The notes below the pieces were generated by a model that did no database searches, was not told the DNA's origin, and saw only the letters and a program-made list of their open reading frames with translations. Shown in pieces: positions 50,092-57,831 of a DNA stretch of 58,283 nucleotides (the first letter of the stretch is position 1; the number at the start of each line of letters is the position of its first letter). The position numbers were made by a program, and so were the translations under genes. Source of the stretch: an uncultured Eubacterium sp. (GTDB lineage: Bacteria; Bacillota; Clostridia; Lachnospirales; Lachnospiraceae). The DNA lies in assembly GCA_910584065.1 (NCBI GenBank), contig CAJTZN010000021.1, forward strand, positions 1 to 58,283, in the 5' to 3' direction.

Positions 50092-50343
50092 CTACCTGCC
50101 AAGTAAAAACATCTCGATGCCGTTCATCGCATCTTTTTCGTCTTCCCCGTCTACTTCCACATCAATACTCTGTCCGGTAACCAGACCGAGCGTCATCATT
50201 CCCATGATGCTCTTTGCATTTACTGTCATGCTGTTTTGTTTGATATTGACCGTACTACGGTATTGATTGGCAATCTGCACCAGCTTGGCAGTCGATCGTG
50301 CTCCATTTTCAAGTACTTTTACTTCCACACTTTTCTCTAACAT
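50092..50343 (-). CDS. HPr-like (Crh-like) protein lacking the phospho-histidine
   Basis: 83 residues with an HPr fold: VEVKVLENG, KLVQIANQYRSTVNI, NAKSIMGMMTLGLVTGQSIDV, DAMNGIEMFL. In HPr the loop reads GIHARPA or GLHARPA, with His15 accepting phosphate from enzyme I; here it reads NG-ARSTA, so the two residues including the histidine are missing and the proline is replaced. The HprK-target serine (Ser45 in KSIMGM) is intact. Bacillus Crh similarly lacks His15 and is encoded downstream of whiA, as here. It should not carry sugar-PTS phosphate but could be a regulatory partner of CcpA or metabolic enzymes. ATG 50343 follows GGAGG. Confidence 0.88.
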   Translation of the reverse strand: MLEKSVEVKVLENGARSTAKLVQIANQYRSTVNIKQNSMTVNAKSIMGMMTLGLVTGQSIDVEVDGEDEKDAMNGIEMFLLGR

Positions 50344-50434
50344 TTTTTCCTCCATCCGCACGAAATGATACGCCCTGTTATTTCCAGGCCTTCCTTTCGC
50401 AGCTTTTTTACGTATAAACTCCCCAAACGTCCTT

Positions 50435-51355
50435 TCATCCGATCAAGCCGTTCCTATGCCTCATCTCCTCCGCAATCTCACTCAGCTTACGGAGCCGATG
50501 ATTCACACCCGACTTGCCGATCGGCGGATCCAGCATCCCGCCCAGTTCCTTCAATGATACTTCCGCATGTTCCAGTCGTATGATCGCGATTTCTGCCAAG
50601 CCTTTAGGAAGTGTTCCAAACCCGGAAGTATCTCTGATATACTGTATATCTTCTATCTGTCTGGCTGCAGCCGAGACGGTCTTTTTAATATTGGCCGTCT
50701 CACAGTTCACCTGACGGTTGACCGAATTGCGCACTTCTTTAAGAATGCGGACATTCTCAAAATCCATCAGCGCCACATGCGCCCCCATGACATTGAGCAG
50801 ATCTACAATACGCGCGCCCTCTTTCACATAAACAATATAGTTTTTTTTCCTCTCCACCATTTTGGCTTCTATTTCAAATACATGTAAAAGCCGTATGACC
50901 TCTCTTGCTTTCCCCATAGACCCGAGCGCCATCTCGAGGTGGTATCCCCGCGCCGGATCTGCCACCGAACCGCACGCCAGAAAAAGACCGCGGATAAAAA
51001 CCCGTTTACAGCAGCTTCCCTGAACAACCAGTTCGTGTACAAGCGTCTTCCCCTCTCCAAGTTTCAACGCTTTTGAAAATGTGAGCGCATCGTCCACATC
51101 CAGAATATAGATGATGTACTGATGCCCCCGGACCGACATTTCAAGCGAATACTGAAATGCTTTCTTAACTAAGATAGAATATTTTCGAGCTACTGTCAAG
51201 TTTTCTGTGACAAATTTCGCAGAAAATTTTCCGTCGCCCTCCGGCACCATTTTCCCGCAGCAACTGAACAAAGCCGCCAATTCCGCGATCTGGCAGTGCC
51301 TCGCCCGGCTCACCTGCGCCCCTAATTCCTCTTTTACCTTTCCTGAAAATGACAT
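50435..51355 (-). CDS. whiA: DNA-binding protein WhiA
   Basis: 306 residues. N-terminal MSFSGKVKEELG; LAGLIDADG-like domain (LFSCCGKMVPEGDGKFSAKF, RGLFLACGSVADPARGYHLE); C-terminal HTH with NRQVNCETANIKKTVSAA and LAEIAIIRLEHAEVSLKELG, then GKSGVNHRLRKLSEIAEE. In Firmicutes WhiA affects division and chromosome segregation. Its start overlaps the end of rapZ by 22 bases. Confidence 0.95.
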   Translation of the reverse strand: MSFSGKVKEELGAQVSRARHCQIAELAALFSCCGKMVPEGDGKFSAKFVTENLTVARKYSILVKKAFQYSLEMSVRGHQYIIYILDVDDALTFSKALKLGEGKTLVHELVVQGSCCKRVFIRGLFLACGSVADPARGYHLEMALGSMGKAREVIRLLHVFEIEAKMVERKKNYIVYVKEGARIVDLLNVMGAHVALMDFENVRILKEVRNSVNRQVNCETANIKKTVSAAARQIEDIQYIRDTSGFGTLPKGLAEIAIIRLEHAEVSLKELGGMLDPPIGKSGVNHRLRKLSEIAEEMRHRNGLIG

Positions 51356-52227
51356 AAATTCCGTAACCTGTCTTTCTCTATATCTCTATGCTCTTTCTTG
51401 CATCCGTATTCCGATTTTTCAAATTGTTTGTACAGGGCATTGGCCAGTGTGACCGAGCGGTGCTTTCCTCCCGTACAGCCGATGGCGATGACGAGCTGGT
51501 TCTTGCCCTCGATGATATAATTGGGGATCAAAAACTCCAGCATGTCTTTCAGCTTCTCTAAAAATTCCTGCGCCTGCGGAAATTTCATGACATACTGGTA
51601 CACGTCTTCGTCGTTTCCGGTCTGCACCTTAAGTTCATCAATGTAAAACGGATTCGGCAAAAACCTCACGTCAAATACGAGATCCGCATCGGTCGGTATG
51701 CCGTACTTAAATCCGAACGAAACGATCGTCAGGTAGAAATTGCAATGTTCTTCCCCGTTGAGGAAAATGCGCTCGAGTTCCTGCTTTAGTTCACGGATCA
51801 AAAGCGTACTCGTGTCAATGATATAATCGGCACTGCTCTTCAATTCGATCAGCAGTTCCCTTTCCGCCTCGATCCCGGAGTCAATACGGCCGCCTTTCGC
51901 CAACGGATGGATCCGTCTTGTCTCCTTATAGCGCTTGACGAGAACGCCCGTAGATGCTTCGAAAAACAGGATTTCAAACGAATAACCGCTCTTTTTCAGT
52001 TCACGCAGTATGCTGGACGTTTCCCGCAGCGCCTCTTCCCCGACGCGGATGTCCAGTCCGAGCGCTACCTTTTCGATCTGTTCGCTGGAATCCTCCGTCA
52101 GCTGCATAAACGTAGGCAGAAGGGAGACCGGCAGATTGTCCACGCAAAAGAAACCGTCATCCTCCAAAATACGCATCGCCGACGAACGTCCCGCCCCGCT
52201 CATACCTGTCACAATTACAAAACGCAT
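51334..52227 (-). CDS. rapZ: RNase adapter / nucleotide-binding protein RapZ (YvcJ)
   Basis: 297 residues. Walker A GMSGAGRSSAMRILED near the N-terminus, then GFFCVDNLPVSLLP, and the C-terminal sensor domain with LTIVSFGFKYGIPTDADLVFDVRFLPNPFY split as usual and IAIGCTGGKHRSV. In E. coli it directs RNase E to GlmZ; in Bacillus YvcJ affects competence. It is immediately upstream of whiA in many Firmicutes, as here. Confidence 0.94.
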   Translation of the reverse strand: MRFVIVTGMSGAGRSSAMRILEDDGFFCVDNLPVSLLPTFMQLTEDSSEQIEKVALGLDIRVGEEALRETSSILRELKKSGYSFEILFFEASTGVLVKRYKETRRIHPLAKGGRIDSGIEAERELLIELKSSADYIIDTSTLLIRELKQELERIFLNGEEHCNFYLTIVSFGFKYGIPTDADLVFDVRFLPNPFYIDELKVQTGNDEDVYQYVMKFPQAQEFLEKLKDMLEFLIPNYIIEGKNQLVIAIGCTGGKHRSVTLANALYKQFEKSEYGCKKEHRDIEKDRLRNLCHFQER

Positions 52228-52237
52228 GCTCTTCTCC

Positions 52238-53098
52238 TCATATAATTTTAACTTCAGGTTCCAGTTTTATTCCTGCCATCTGAAATACTTTTTCCTGTAC
52301 ATGTGCGATCAATTCCCGCACCTGGGCTGCCGTCGCATTCCCCCGGTTTATGACAAAACCGCAATGTTTTTCCGACACCTGGGCGTCCCCGACGCGGTAT
52401 CCCCGCAAACCCGCGTCCTCGATGAGTTTCCCGGCAAAATGCCCTTCCGGCCTCTTAAATGTACTCCCGGCGCTCGGATACTCAAGCGGCTGTTTCTGCC
52501 GCCGGCTCTCGTTCATTTCCCTCATCCGCTGCTGGATCGCCCTCCGGTCTCCTTCCTTCATCTGGAACAGTGCCTCCAGGACGATATACCCCTTCTTCTG
52601 AATCACACTCGTGCGGTATCCCAGCTCCAACTCGTCTTTCTCCAGTTCCTGCATCGCGCCGTCGGCATCGAGTACGGTCGCCGATACGAGGCAGTCCCTG
52701 ATCTCCCCGCCGTAGGCGCCCGCGTTCATCGTCACCGCGCCGCCGAGCGTTCCCGGGATCCCGCTGGCAAATTCCAGACCGCTGAGCGATTCCCTGGCCG
52801 CGGCCGCCGCCAGCGCGCCAATACCTGTCCCCGCCGCCGCGCGGATCTTCCCGTCATCCATCAGCTCGATATGTTCCATTCCCCTGCCAACCTCAATCAC
52901 AACGCCGTCATATCCCTCATCCTGAAATAGGACATTACTTCCTCTGCCGATCGTGAGAAAGGGAAGTTCCCGCTCATTCGCGAACGCGATCGCTTTTTTT
53001 ACCTCTTCTGCCTGTTCCGGCACCAAATAAAAAGCAGCCGGCCCGCCGATGCGAAATGTCGTATGCGCACACAGCGGTTCCATTTCCTTTATCTGCAT
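52238..53098 (-). CDS. murB: UDP-N-acetylenolpyruvoylglucosamine reductase MurB (type II)
   Basis: 286 residues. CAHTTFRIGGPAAFYL, FAD-binding GRGSNVLFQDEGYDG and SGIPGTLGGAVTMNAGAYGGE, catalytic Ser in EYPSAGSTFKRPEG (type II), and SEKHCGFVINRGNATA. It reduces the enolpyruvyl group to make UDP-MurNAc in the cytosol. ATG 53098 follows GGAGGGAAACG; the open frame upstream runs into glk and is not used. The protein is compact compared with the approximately 300-residue norm. Confidence 0.94.
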   Translation of the reverse strand: MQIKEMEPLCAHTTFRIGGPAAFYLVPEQAEEVKKAIAFANERELPFLTIGRGSNVLFQDEGYDGVVIEVGRGMEHIELMDDGKIRAAAGTGIGALAAAAARESLSGLEFASGIPGTLGGAVTMNAGAYGGEIRDCLVSATVLDADGAMQELEKDELELGYRTSVIQKKGYIVLEALFQMKEGDRRAIQQRMREMNESRRQKQPLEYPSAGSTFKRPEGHFAGKLIEDAGLRGYRVGDAQVSEKHCGFVINRGNATAAQVRELIAHVQEKVFQMAGIKLEPEVKII

Positions 53099-53111
53099 CG
53101 TTTCCCTCCTG

Positions 53112-54032
53112 TCAGAGCACCATCCGCACGGCACCATAGATCCCGGCGTCGTTACCGAGCTGCGCCAGGCGGAATTCTTTATTTCGCAGCGCATAAAGCA
53201 CATTATCATTATAATATGGTTCTATCGTTTTTATGATAATATCCCCCGCTTTGGATACGCCGCCGCCGATAACAAACGCTTCGGGATCGACGATGTGGGC
53301 GACGTTCGCGAGCGCCGTCCCCAGATACATGCCAAACCGGTCAACGATATACAGGGCGTACTCATCGCCCTCCTTCGCCGCATCAAATACATCTTTCGCC
53401 GTCAGTTCGTCAATGGCTGACAGGCGGGAACCCTCTTTCATCTCCCGTTTTGCCATACGGACAATTCCCGTCGCGGAAGCGTACTGCTCCAGACATCCTT
53501 TCCCGCCGCATCCGCACGCCTCTGTCTCGTCCCACGCAACCTTCGTATGGCCGATCTCACCGCCGGCCCCCATCACGCCAGTCAGAATTTTTCCGCCGAG
53601 GATGATCCCGCCGCCGACTCCGGTACCGAGCGTGACCATGACAATACTGTCAAAGCCCCGTCCGCCCCCTTTCCACATCTCTCCGAGCGCCGCGACGTTG
53701 GCATCGTTCCCCACTTTTACATTTCCCACGCCCGTCAGTTCGACCAGCCTTCTCCTCACATCGACAACCTGCCAGTAAATATTGGGACATTTTAATACGA
53801 CACCGTCCTCCGTCGTGGGACCTGGCACCCCGATCCCGATACCCATAATATTTCCGTCCCGTTCGGCGCGCTTTTCCTCTATGCTCTCCGCCACGTCCGA
53901 AAGAATGGACGCGCCCTCATTTTCCACCCTCGACCGTATCTCCCACTTCTCCATCAGTTCTCCTGTATGGGAAAACATGCCAAACTTAATGGTCGTCCCA
54001 CCGATATCTGCTCCGATATAAAACTTTTCCAT
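53112..54032 (-). CDS. glcK: ROK-family glucokinase
   Basis: 306 residues. N-terminal IGADIGGTTIKFGMF (phosphate loop), GIGIGVPGPT, VGNDANVAALGEMW, VMVTLGTGVGGGII, the zinc motif EACGCGGKGCLEQYAS and HIVDPEAFVIGGGVSKAG. It phosphorylates glucose in the cytosol. Between hprK and murB it belongs to the carbon-signalling operon. Confidence 0.93.
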   Translation of the reverse strand: MEKFYIGADIGGTTIKFGMFSHTGELMEKWEIRSRVENEGASILSDVAESIEEKRAERDGNIMGIGIGVPGPTTEDGVVLKCPNIYWQVVDVRRRLVELTGVGNVKVGNDANVAALGEMWKGGGRGFDSIVMVTLGTGVGGGIILGGKILTGVMGAGGEIGHTKVAWDETEACGCGGKGCLEQYASATGIVRMAKREMKEGSRLSAIDELTAKDVFDAAKEGDEYALYIVDRFGMYLGTALANVAHIVDPEAFVIGGGVSKAGDIIIKTIEPYYNDNVLYALRNKEFRLAQLGNDAGIYGAVRMVL

Positions 54033-54151
54033 CTCCGTTATCTACCTTTCCTTCTCAATATCTGCTCCCCATCCACCGTAACAAACCCGGAACATCCGCA
54101 CCAGGCATTTCAGCTTCCTGACGCTTTCCGGCACTTGCCGGTACACCTGTT

Positions 54152-55069
54152 TTACCCGAGTTTGCTCGTCACCCTGTTATACAGCTCCATCGCCGCATTG
54201 TATCCCATCTTTTTCTGACGGAAATTAACTGCCGCGGACTCGCATATGATCGCCACATTTCGTCCCGGACGAATCGGTATGGAATGGCATACGACCTTAT
54301 TCCCCAAATACTCAATATAATTTTCTTCCAACCCCATCCGGTCATACTCCTGATCGCGGTTCCACTCCTCGAGCTTGATCACGAGGTCGATCGGCTGCGT
54401 ATTTTTCACGCTCTCCACGCCGAACAGCGCCTTTGCGTCTATGATGCCGATCCCGCGCAGTTCGATAAAATGCCTCGTGATATCCGGCGCCGTACCGAGC
54501 AGCGTCTCGTCGCTCACCTTCTTGATCTCGACCACGTCGTCCGATACGAGACGGTGCCCGCGGTGGATCAGTTCGAGCGCCACTTCACTCTTACCGATGC
54601 CGCTCTCACCCGTGATCAGCACGCCCTCTCCGTAAATATCCACGAGCACGCCATGAATGCTGATCCTGGGCGCCAGTTCCACTTTGAGCCAGCGGTTCAG
54701 TTCCGATGAAAAAGAGGACGTCGTCATCTTCGTCCGCAGGATCGGTACGCCGTATTCCCCCGCCAGTTTGATAAACGGCTCCGGCACTTCGATCTCGCGG
54801 CAGAATATGATGCACGGCACCTGATAGGACATGATGCGGCCCATCATTTCCACACTGTACTCCAACCCCTGCTTTTCCATATACGTGTTTTCCACATGAC
54901 CAATGATCTGAACCCGGTGGTGGTCAAAATAATCAAAAAACCCCGCCAGCTGCAGCGCCGGACGATTGACATCCGACTGCGTGATCTTGATCTCCTCCAC
55001 ATTGACATCCGGCGTGACACACTCCAGATTCATTTTTTCGATACACTCCCGTAAATCCACTGTATACAT
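54152..55069 (-). CDS. hprK: HPr kinase/phosphorylase
   Basis: 305 residues. N-terminal regulatory domain, then HGVLVDIYGEGVLITGESGIGKSEVALEL (two blocks: catalytic His region and Walker A GESGIGKS), HRLVSDDVVEI, and the HprK signature ELRGIGIIDAKALFG. It phosphorylates the regulatory serine of HPr or Crh under high fructose-1,6-bisphosphate. The operon also encodes an HPr-like protein with that serine. ATG 55069 follows GAGAGAGGTG; an ATG at 55111 would lie at the promoter -10. Confidence 0.95.
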   Translation of the reverse strand: MYTVDLRECIEKMNLECVTPDVNVEEIKITQSDVNRPALQLAGFFDYFDHHRVQIIGHVENTYMEKQGLEYSVEMMGRIMSYQVPCIIFCREIEVPEPFIKLAGEYGVPILRTKMTTSSFSSELNRWLKVELAPRISIHGVLVDIYGEGVLITGESGIGKSEVALELIHRGHRLVSDDVVEIKKVSDETLLGTAPDITRHFIELRGIGIIDAKALFGVESVKNTQPIDLVIKLEEWNRDQEYDRMGLEENYIEYLGNKVVCHSIPIRPGRNVAIICESAAVNFRQKKMGYNAAMELYNRVTSKLG

Positions 55070-55112
55070 GTGTTCACCTCTCTCCTGCTTATTCTCAACA
55101 ATTCTATCCATT

Positions 55113-55141
55113 ATTATAACCTCAACTATCGATTAAGTCAA
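55113..55141 (-). promoter_or_regulatory. Promoter of the hprK operon
   Basis: Minus strand TTGACT (55136-55141), 17 bases, TATAAT (55113-55118). Nearly perfect consensus, 44 bases before the hprK start. Confidence 0.88.
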
Positions 55142-55201
55142 ATCGTCTGCTATTTGATGGAAAAACAAAAAGTTCTGGTGGATAAATGACGCCGACTGTA
55201 G

Positions 55202-55207
55202 TATAAT
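55202..55207 (+). promoter_or_regulatory. Likely -10 element for the plus-strand accessory run
   Basis: TATAAT 53 bases before the DUF1801 gene. The best -35 partner with a 17-base spacer is the weak TGGATA. It is divergent from the hprK promoter. Confidence 0.45.
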
Positions 55208-55259
55208 GTTAGATACACAATACGATATATAGAATCGGAATGTATGGAGATGATTCGAA

Positions 55260-55589
55260 ATGAATGAGCAAATAAGAGAACATATAGATAAATTTCCCGT
55301 GGAGATTATAGACATGTTTCATGATGTAAGACAATTGATTTTTGACAGCGTTTCTTGTGACCTTGAGGAAGTGTTATGGGCAAAATTGCCGAGTTATTGT
55401 GTTGGCAAATCGTTCGTGCGGTTGATACCATTTAAAGATCATATTAACATTGAGGCACAGACCGCTATCTCTCACAAAGAAGAATTAACAGATTATAAAT
55501 TCACTCCAAAAGGGATGTTACAAATCTATGTGAAACAAGATATACCGTCCGAAATTTTGAAACAGATATTTGCGGAGACATTGCAGTAA
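55260..55589 (+). CDS. DUF1801 (YdhG/YjbR-like) protein
   Basis: 109 residues: MNEQIREHIDKFPVEIIDMF, LEEVLWAKLPSYCVGKSFVRL, PFKDHINIEAQTAI and a terminal helix. This is the compact frataxin/YjbR-like alpha-beta fold of DUF1801 proteins. No catalytic role is known. The AT-rich composition differs from the upstream operon. It is first of four plus-strand genes. Confidence 0.75.
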   Translation: MNEQIREHIDKFPVEIIDMFHDVRQLIFDSVSCDLEEVLWAKLPSYCVGKSFVRLIPFKDHINIEAQTAISHKEELTDYKFTPKGMLQIYVKQDIPSEILKQIFAETLQ

Positions 55590-55616
55590 GCCTATGCAGA
55601 AATGACGTGAGGAACT

Positions 55617-56396
55617 ATGAAAAGAATAACATTATCAAAAACCGGTATTAAAAATCTAGCTGAATTTGATTGGATCAAATACTTTAAATACAACAATGCC
55701 CATCTACTAAAATTGGATTTCAACCAAAATAACGAGTTAACAAAGAAGGAACTGGCGTTGATCGCCCCATCCATCCGGGCCTTTCAGATCGGGGAAGGTT
55801 CTGAGGGAACACATTTGAGGAAAACAGTAAAAAAATTTGCTGCGCGGACTCATTATCATGAATACGAAGAAATCATGAACTGGTTTATTTTAGAAGAGAA
55901 CCGGCACTCACAAACGCTAAAAAAATACATGGACATTTACGGCATAAAGCCCGCAAATACTATGTGGATCGATACTATTTTCAGGATATTGAGAAAGTTG
56001 ATGGGACTGGAATGTGAAGTTACGATATTAGTCACGGCAGAGATGATTGCATTATCCTATTATACAGCATTATCCAACGCCACTCATTCTGAATTATTGA
56101 AAACGATATGTAAGCAGATGCTAAATGATGAATTGAGACATGTTGTACTTCAGTCAGATACGTTACATAAGATTTCTGAACACCGGAACGCTATGCTGAA
56201 TTGTTTTCTGAGATCCGTCCGGAAAATGATCATGAGAATAACCAGTTTTGTCGTCTGGCACAAATATAAAAATTTATTCATCCGTGGAAAATATCCCTAT
56301 GAACGGTTTAAAAACCATTGTATGAAATATTTGAGCGAATCTATTTATATAGAAAAAACCGGATCGATAAAACTTAGAAAGGGAAGGGCACGATGA
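55617..56396 (+). CDS. Ferritin-like di-iron carboxylate protein
   Basis: 259 residues, mostly helical. Four-helix di-iron ligand pattern is visible: Glu60 or Glu63, Glu94-x-x-His97 (FILEENRHSQTLKKYM), Glu142 (TAEMIALSYY), and Glu172-x-x-His175 (MLNDELRHVVLQSD). This is the E...ExxH...E...ExxH layout of ferritin-like enzymes such as rubrerythrin or fatty-acid-desaturase relatives. There is no rubredoxin tail and no signal peptide. The end is strongly basic. Substrate unknown; an oxygenase, desaturase or oxidase activity would need O2, notable in an anaerobe. Stop overlaps the start of the DUF402 gene by 4 bases. Confidence 0.72.
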   Translation: MKRITLSKTGIKNLAEFDWIKYFKYNNAHLLKLDFNQNNELTKKELALIAPSIRAFQIGEGSEGTHLRKTVKKFAARTHYHEYEEIMNWFILEENRHSQTLKKYMDIYGIKPANTMWIDTIFRILRKLMGLECEVTILVTAEMIALSYYTALSNATHSELLKTICKQMLNDELRHVVLQSDTLHKISEHRNAMLNCFLRSVRKMIMRITSFVVWHKYKNLFIRGKYPYERFKNHCMKYLSESIYIEKTGSIKLRKGRAR

Positions 56397-57031
56397 AATA
56401 TAAAAGATTGAATCGAGACGGCTGGGGATTTCAATATTATCCCTATTATCAGATGAGAATTGACGACGAATCCTTTCACGGATCAGCCTGCCTGATCCGC
56501 CTGACGGACGGCGAGGCCAATTACTGGGAGACGCCAAAAGCGGGAAGGATACAGGTGACCGGCACCGGTATGACCTGGCTGGAACTGATCCCGGACGGCA
56601 CGAACCGGGTGATCACCGTAATATACTTTCCCGATGGTACCCATGATAAGGATCGGCTGCATTACCCAGTTCCGATGAACAAGGCATACCAGCCTTCCAT
56701 ATGGTATGTGGATGTGACGGAAGGGTTGGAATATGACGAGGATGGAATCGCCGTATTTATTGATAAATATCTGGACGTAATCTTTACCCCAGAAGGAGAT
56801 GTAAAAGTAGATGACCGTGATGAATTGGACGCGGCATACGAATCGGGGGAACTCTCAAAGGAACAGTACGACGCCGCGTTGATGGAAGGTGAGAAAATAC
56901 TAAAAGATCTTTGTTCCGATATTTCACAAACCGATCAGTGGTGTGCAAATATAAGACAGATCGTCGAGGACAGGATTGCGGCCGGAGAGCCGGTTAGAAT
57001 GTGCCGGGAGGTACTGGAAAAGCGGAAATGA
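56393..57031 (+). CDS. DUF402 domain protein
   Basis: 212 residues. VITVIYFPDGTHDKDRLHYPVPM, IWYVDVTEGLEYDEDGIAVFID and KYLDVIFTPEGDVKVDDRDEL are the FomD/DUF402 barrel pattern, with the Asp/Glu-rich metal site (DVTEGLEYDED, then KVDDRDELD). Family members include nucleoside-phosphate phosphatases and FomD, which hydrolyses cytidylyl-phosphonates. It is translationally coupled to the di-iron protein gene. Confidence 0.78.
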   Translation: MKYKRLNRDGWGFQYYPYYQMRIDDESFHGSACLIRLTDGEANYWETPKAGRIQVTGTGMTWLELIPDGTNRVITVIYFPDGTHDKDRLHYPVPMNKAYQPSIWYVDVTEGLEYDEDGIAVFIDKYLDVIFTPEGDVKVDDRDELDAAYESGELSKEQYDAALMEGEKILKDLCSDISQTDQWCANIRQIVEDRIAAGEPVRMCREVLEKRK

Positions 57032-57066
57032 AATTCCCCATATGATATGCAAAGGAGTCAGGTAAT

Positions 57067-57831
57067 ATGGCAATACGTAAAAACGAATATCCGATACTGG
57101 AATTTGATACAGAGCAAAATGCTGTGATCATGCCAGGTCATCATTCCGACTACCACTTCCCCCCAAAAGCGGTCATGTTATTTATGGAGCCGGAAATACA
57201 GGACTTTGCGGCTGAACATGAATGCGAGATCGTCGGAACATTTATCAATGTCACGAAAGAATTCCATGTTTATAAAACGAAGATCCATGATATTGACGTT
57301 GCATTTGTACAGGCGCCTCTCGGCGGAGCCGACGCTGTCCAGATCATGGAACAACTGATCGCAGGCGGCGTAAAGGAAATCATAGCGGCTGGATGCTGCG
57401 GCGCATTAGTCAAAGATACGGAGGGCTCCTTTTATATTCCGACAACCGCACTGAGACAGGAAGGAACATCCTATCATTATCTGCCGCCGTCACGGGAAAT
57501 CGAGTTGGACTCCCAGCCTGTGAAAGCGATCTGCCGCGTGCTCGAACGGGCAGGATCGAACTATAAAACCTGCAAAACATGGACGACAGACGGCTTTTAC
57601 AGAGAGACAAAAGAAATGGTCCAGTATCGAAAAACAGAAGGCTATTCCGTTGTGGAAATGGAATGTGCCTCGATGGCGGCCTGCGCAAAAATGAGGGGTA
57701 TTCTATTTGGGCAAGTACTTTTTACCGCAGATTCTTTAGCTGATATCGAGTCTCACGATATACGGAATTGGGGAAATGATTTTTTTGCGGCGGCAATGAG
57801 AATCGCTATGGAGGCAGTAGTGGACCTATAA
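57067..57831 (+). CDS. Nucleoside phosphorylase (PNP/UDP family)
   Basis: 254 residues. VAFVQAPLGGADAVQIMEQL, IIAAGCCGALVKD, TWTTDGFYRETKE and VVEMECASMAACAKMRG (purine/ribose-binding Glu-Met-Glu) match the PNP_UDP_1 family; QVLFTADSLAD completes it. It would phosphorolyse a nucleoside to base plus ribose-1-phosphate. The leader AAGGAGTCAGGTAAT precedes the ATG. A uridine versus purine preference cannot be read. Confidence 0.82.
   Translation: MAIRKNEYPILEFDTEQNAVIMPGHHSDYHFPPKAVMLFMEPEIQDFAAEHECEIVGTFINVTKEFHVYKTKIHDIDVAFVQAPLGGADAVQIMEQLIAGGVKEIIAAGCCGALVKDTEGSFYIPTTALRQEGTSYHYLPPSREIELDSQPVKAICRVLERAGSNYKTCKTWTTDGFYRETKEMVQYRKTEGYSVVEMECASMAACAKMRGILFGQVLFTADSLADIESHDIRNWGNDFFAAAMRIAMEAVVDL

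Noticed and set aside
50435..50583. Plus-strand reading frame near the end of whiA
   Set aside because: Antisense to the conserved WhiA C-terminal helix-turn-helix, with no start signal.
52238..53209. Longer MurB starting at 53209
   Set aside because: The extra 37 residues would be read from within glk in another frame and have no family similarity; ATG 53098 has a good RBS.
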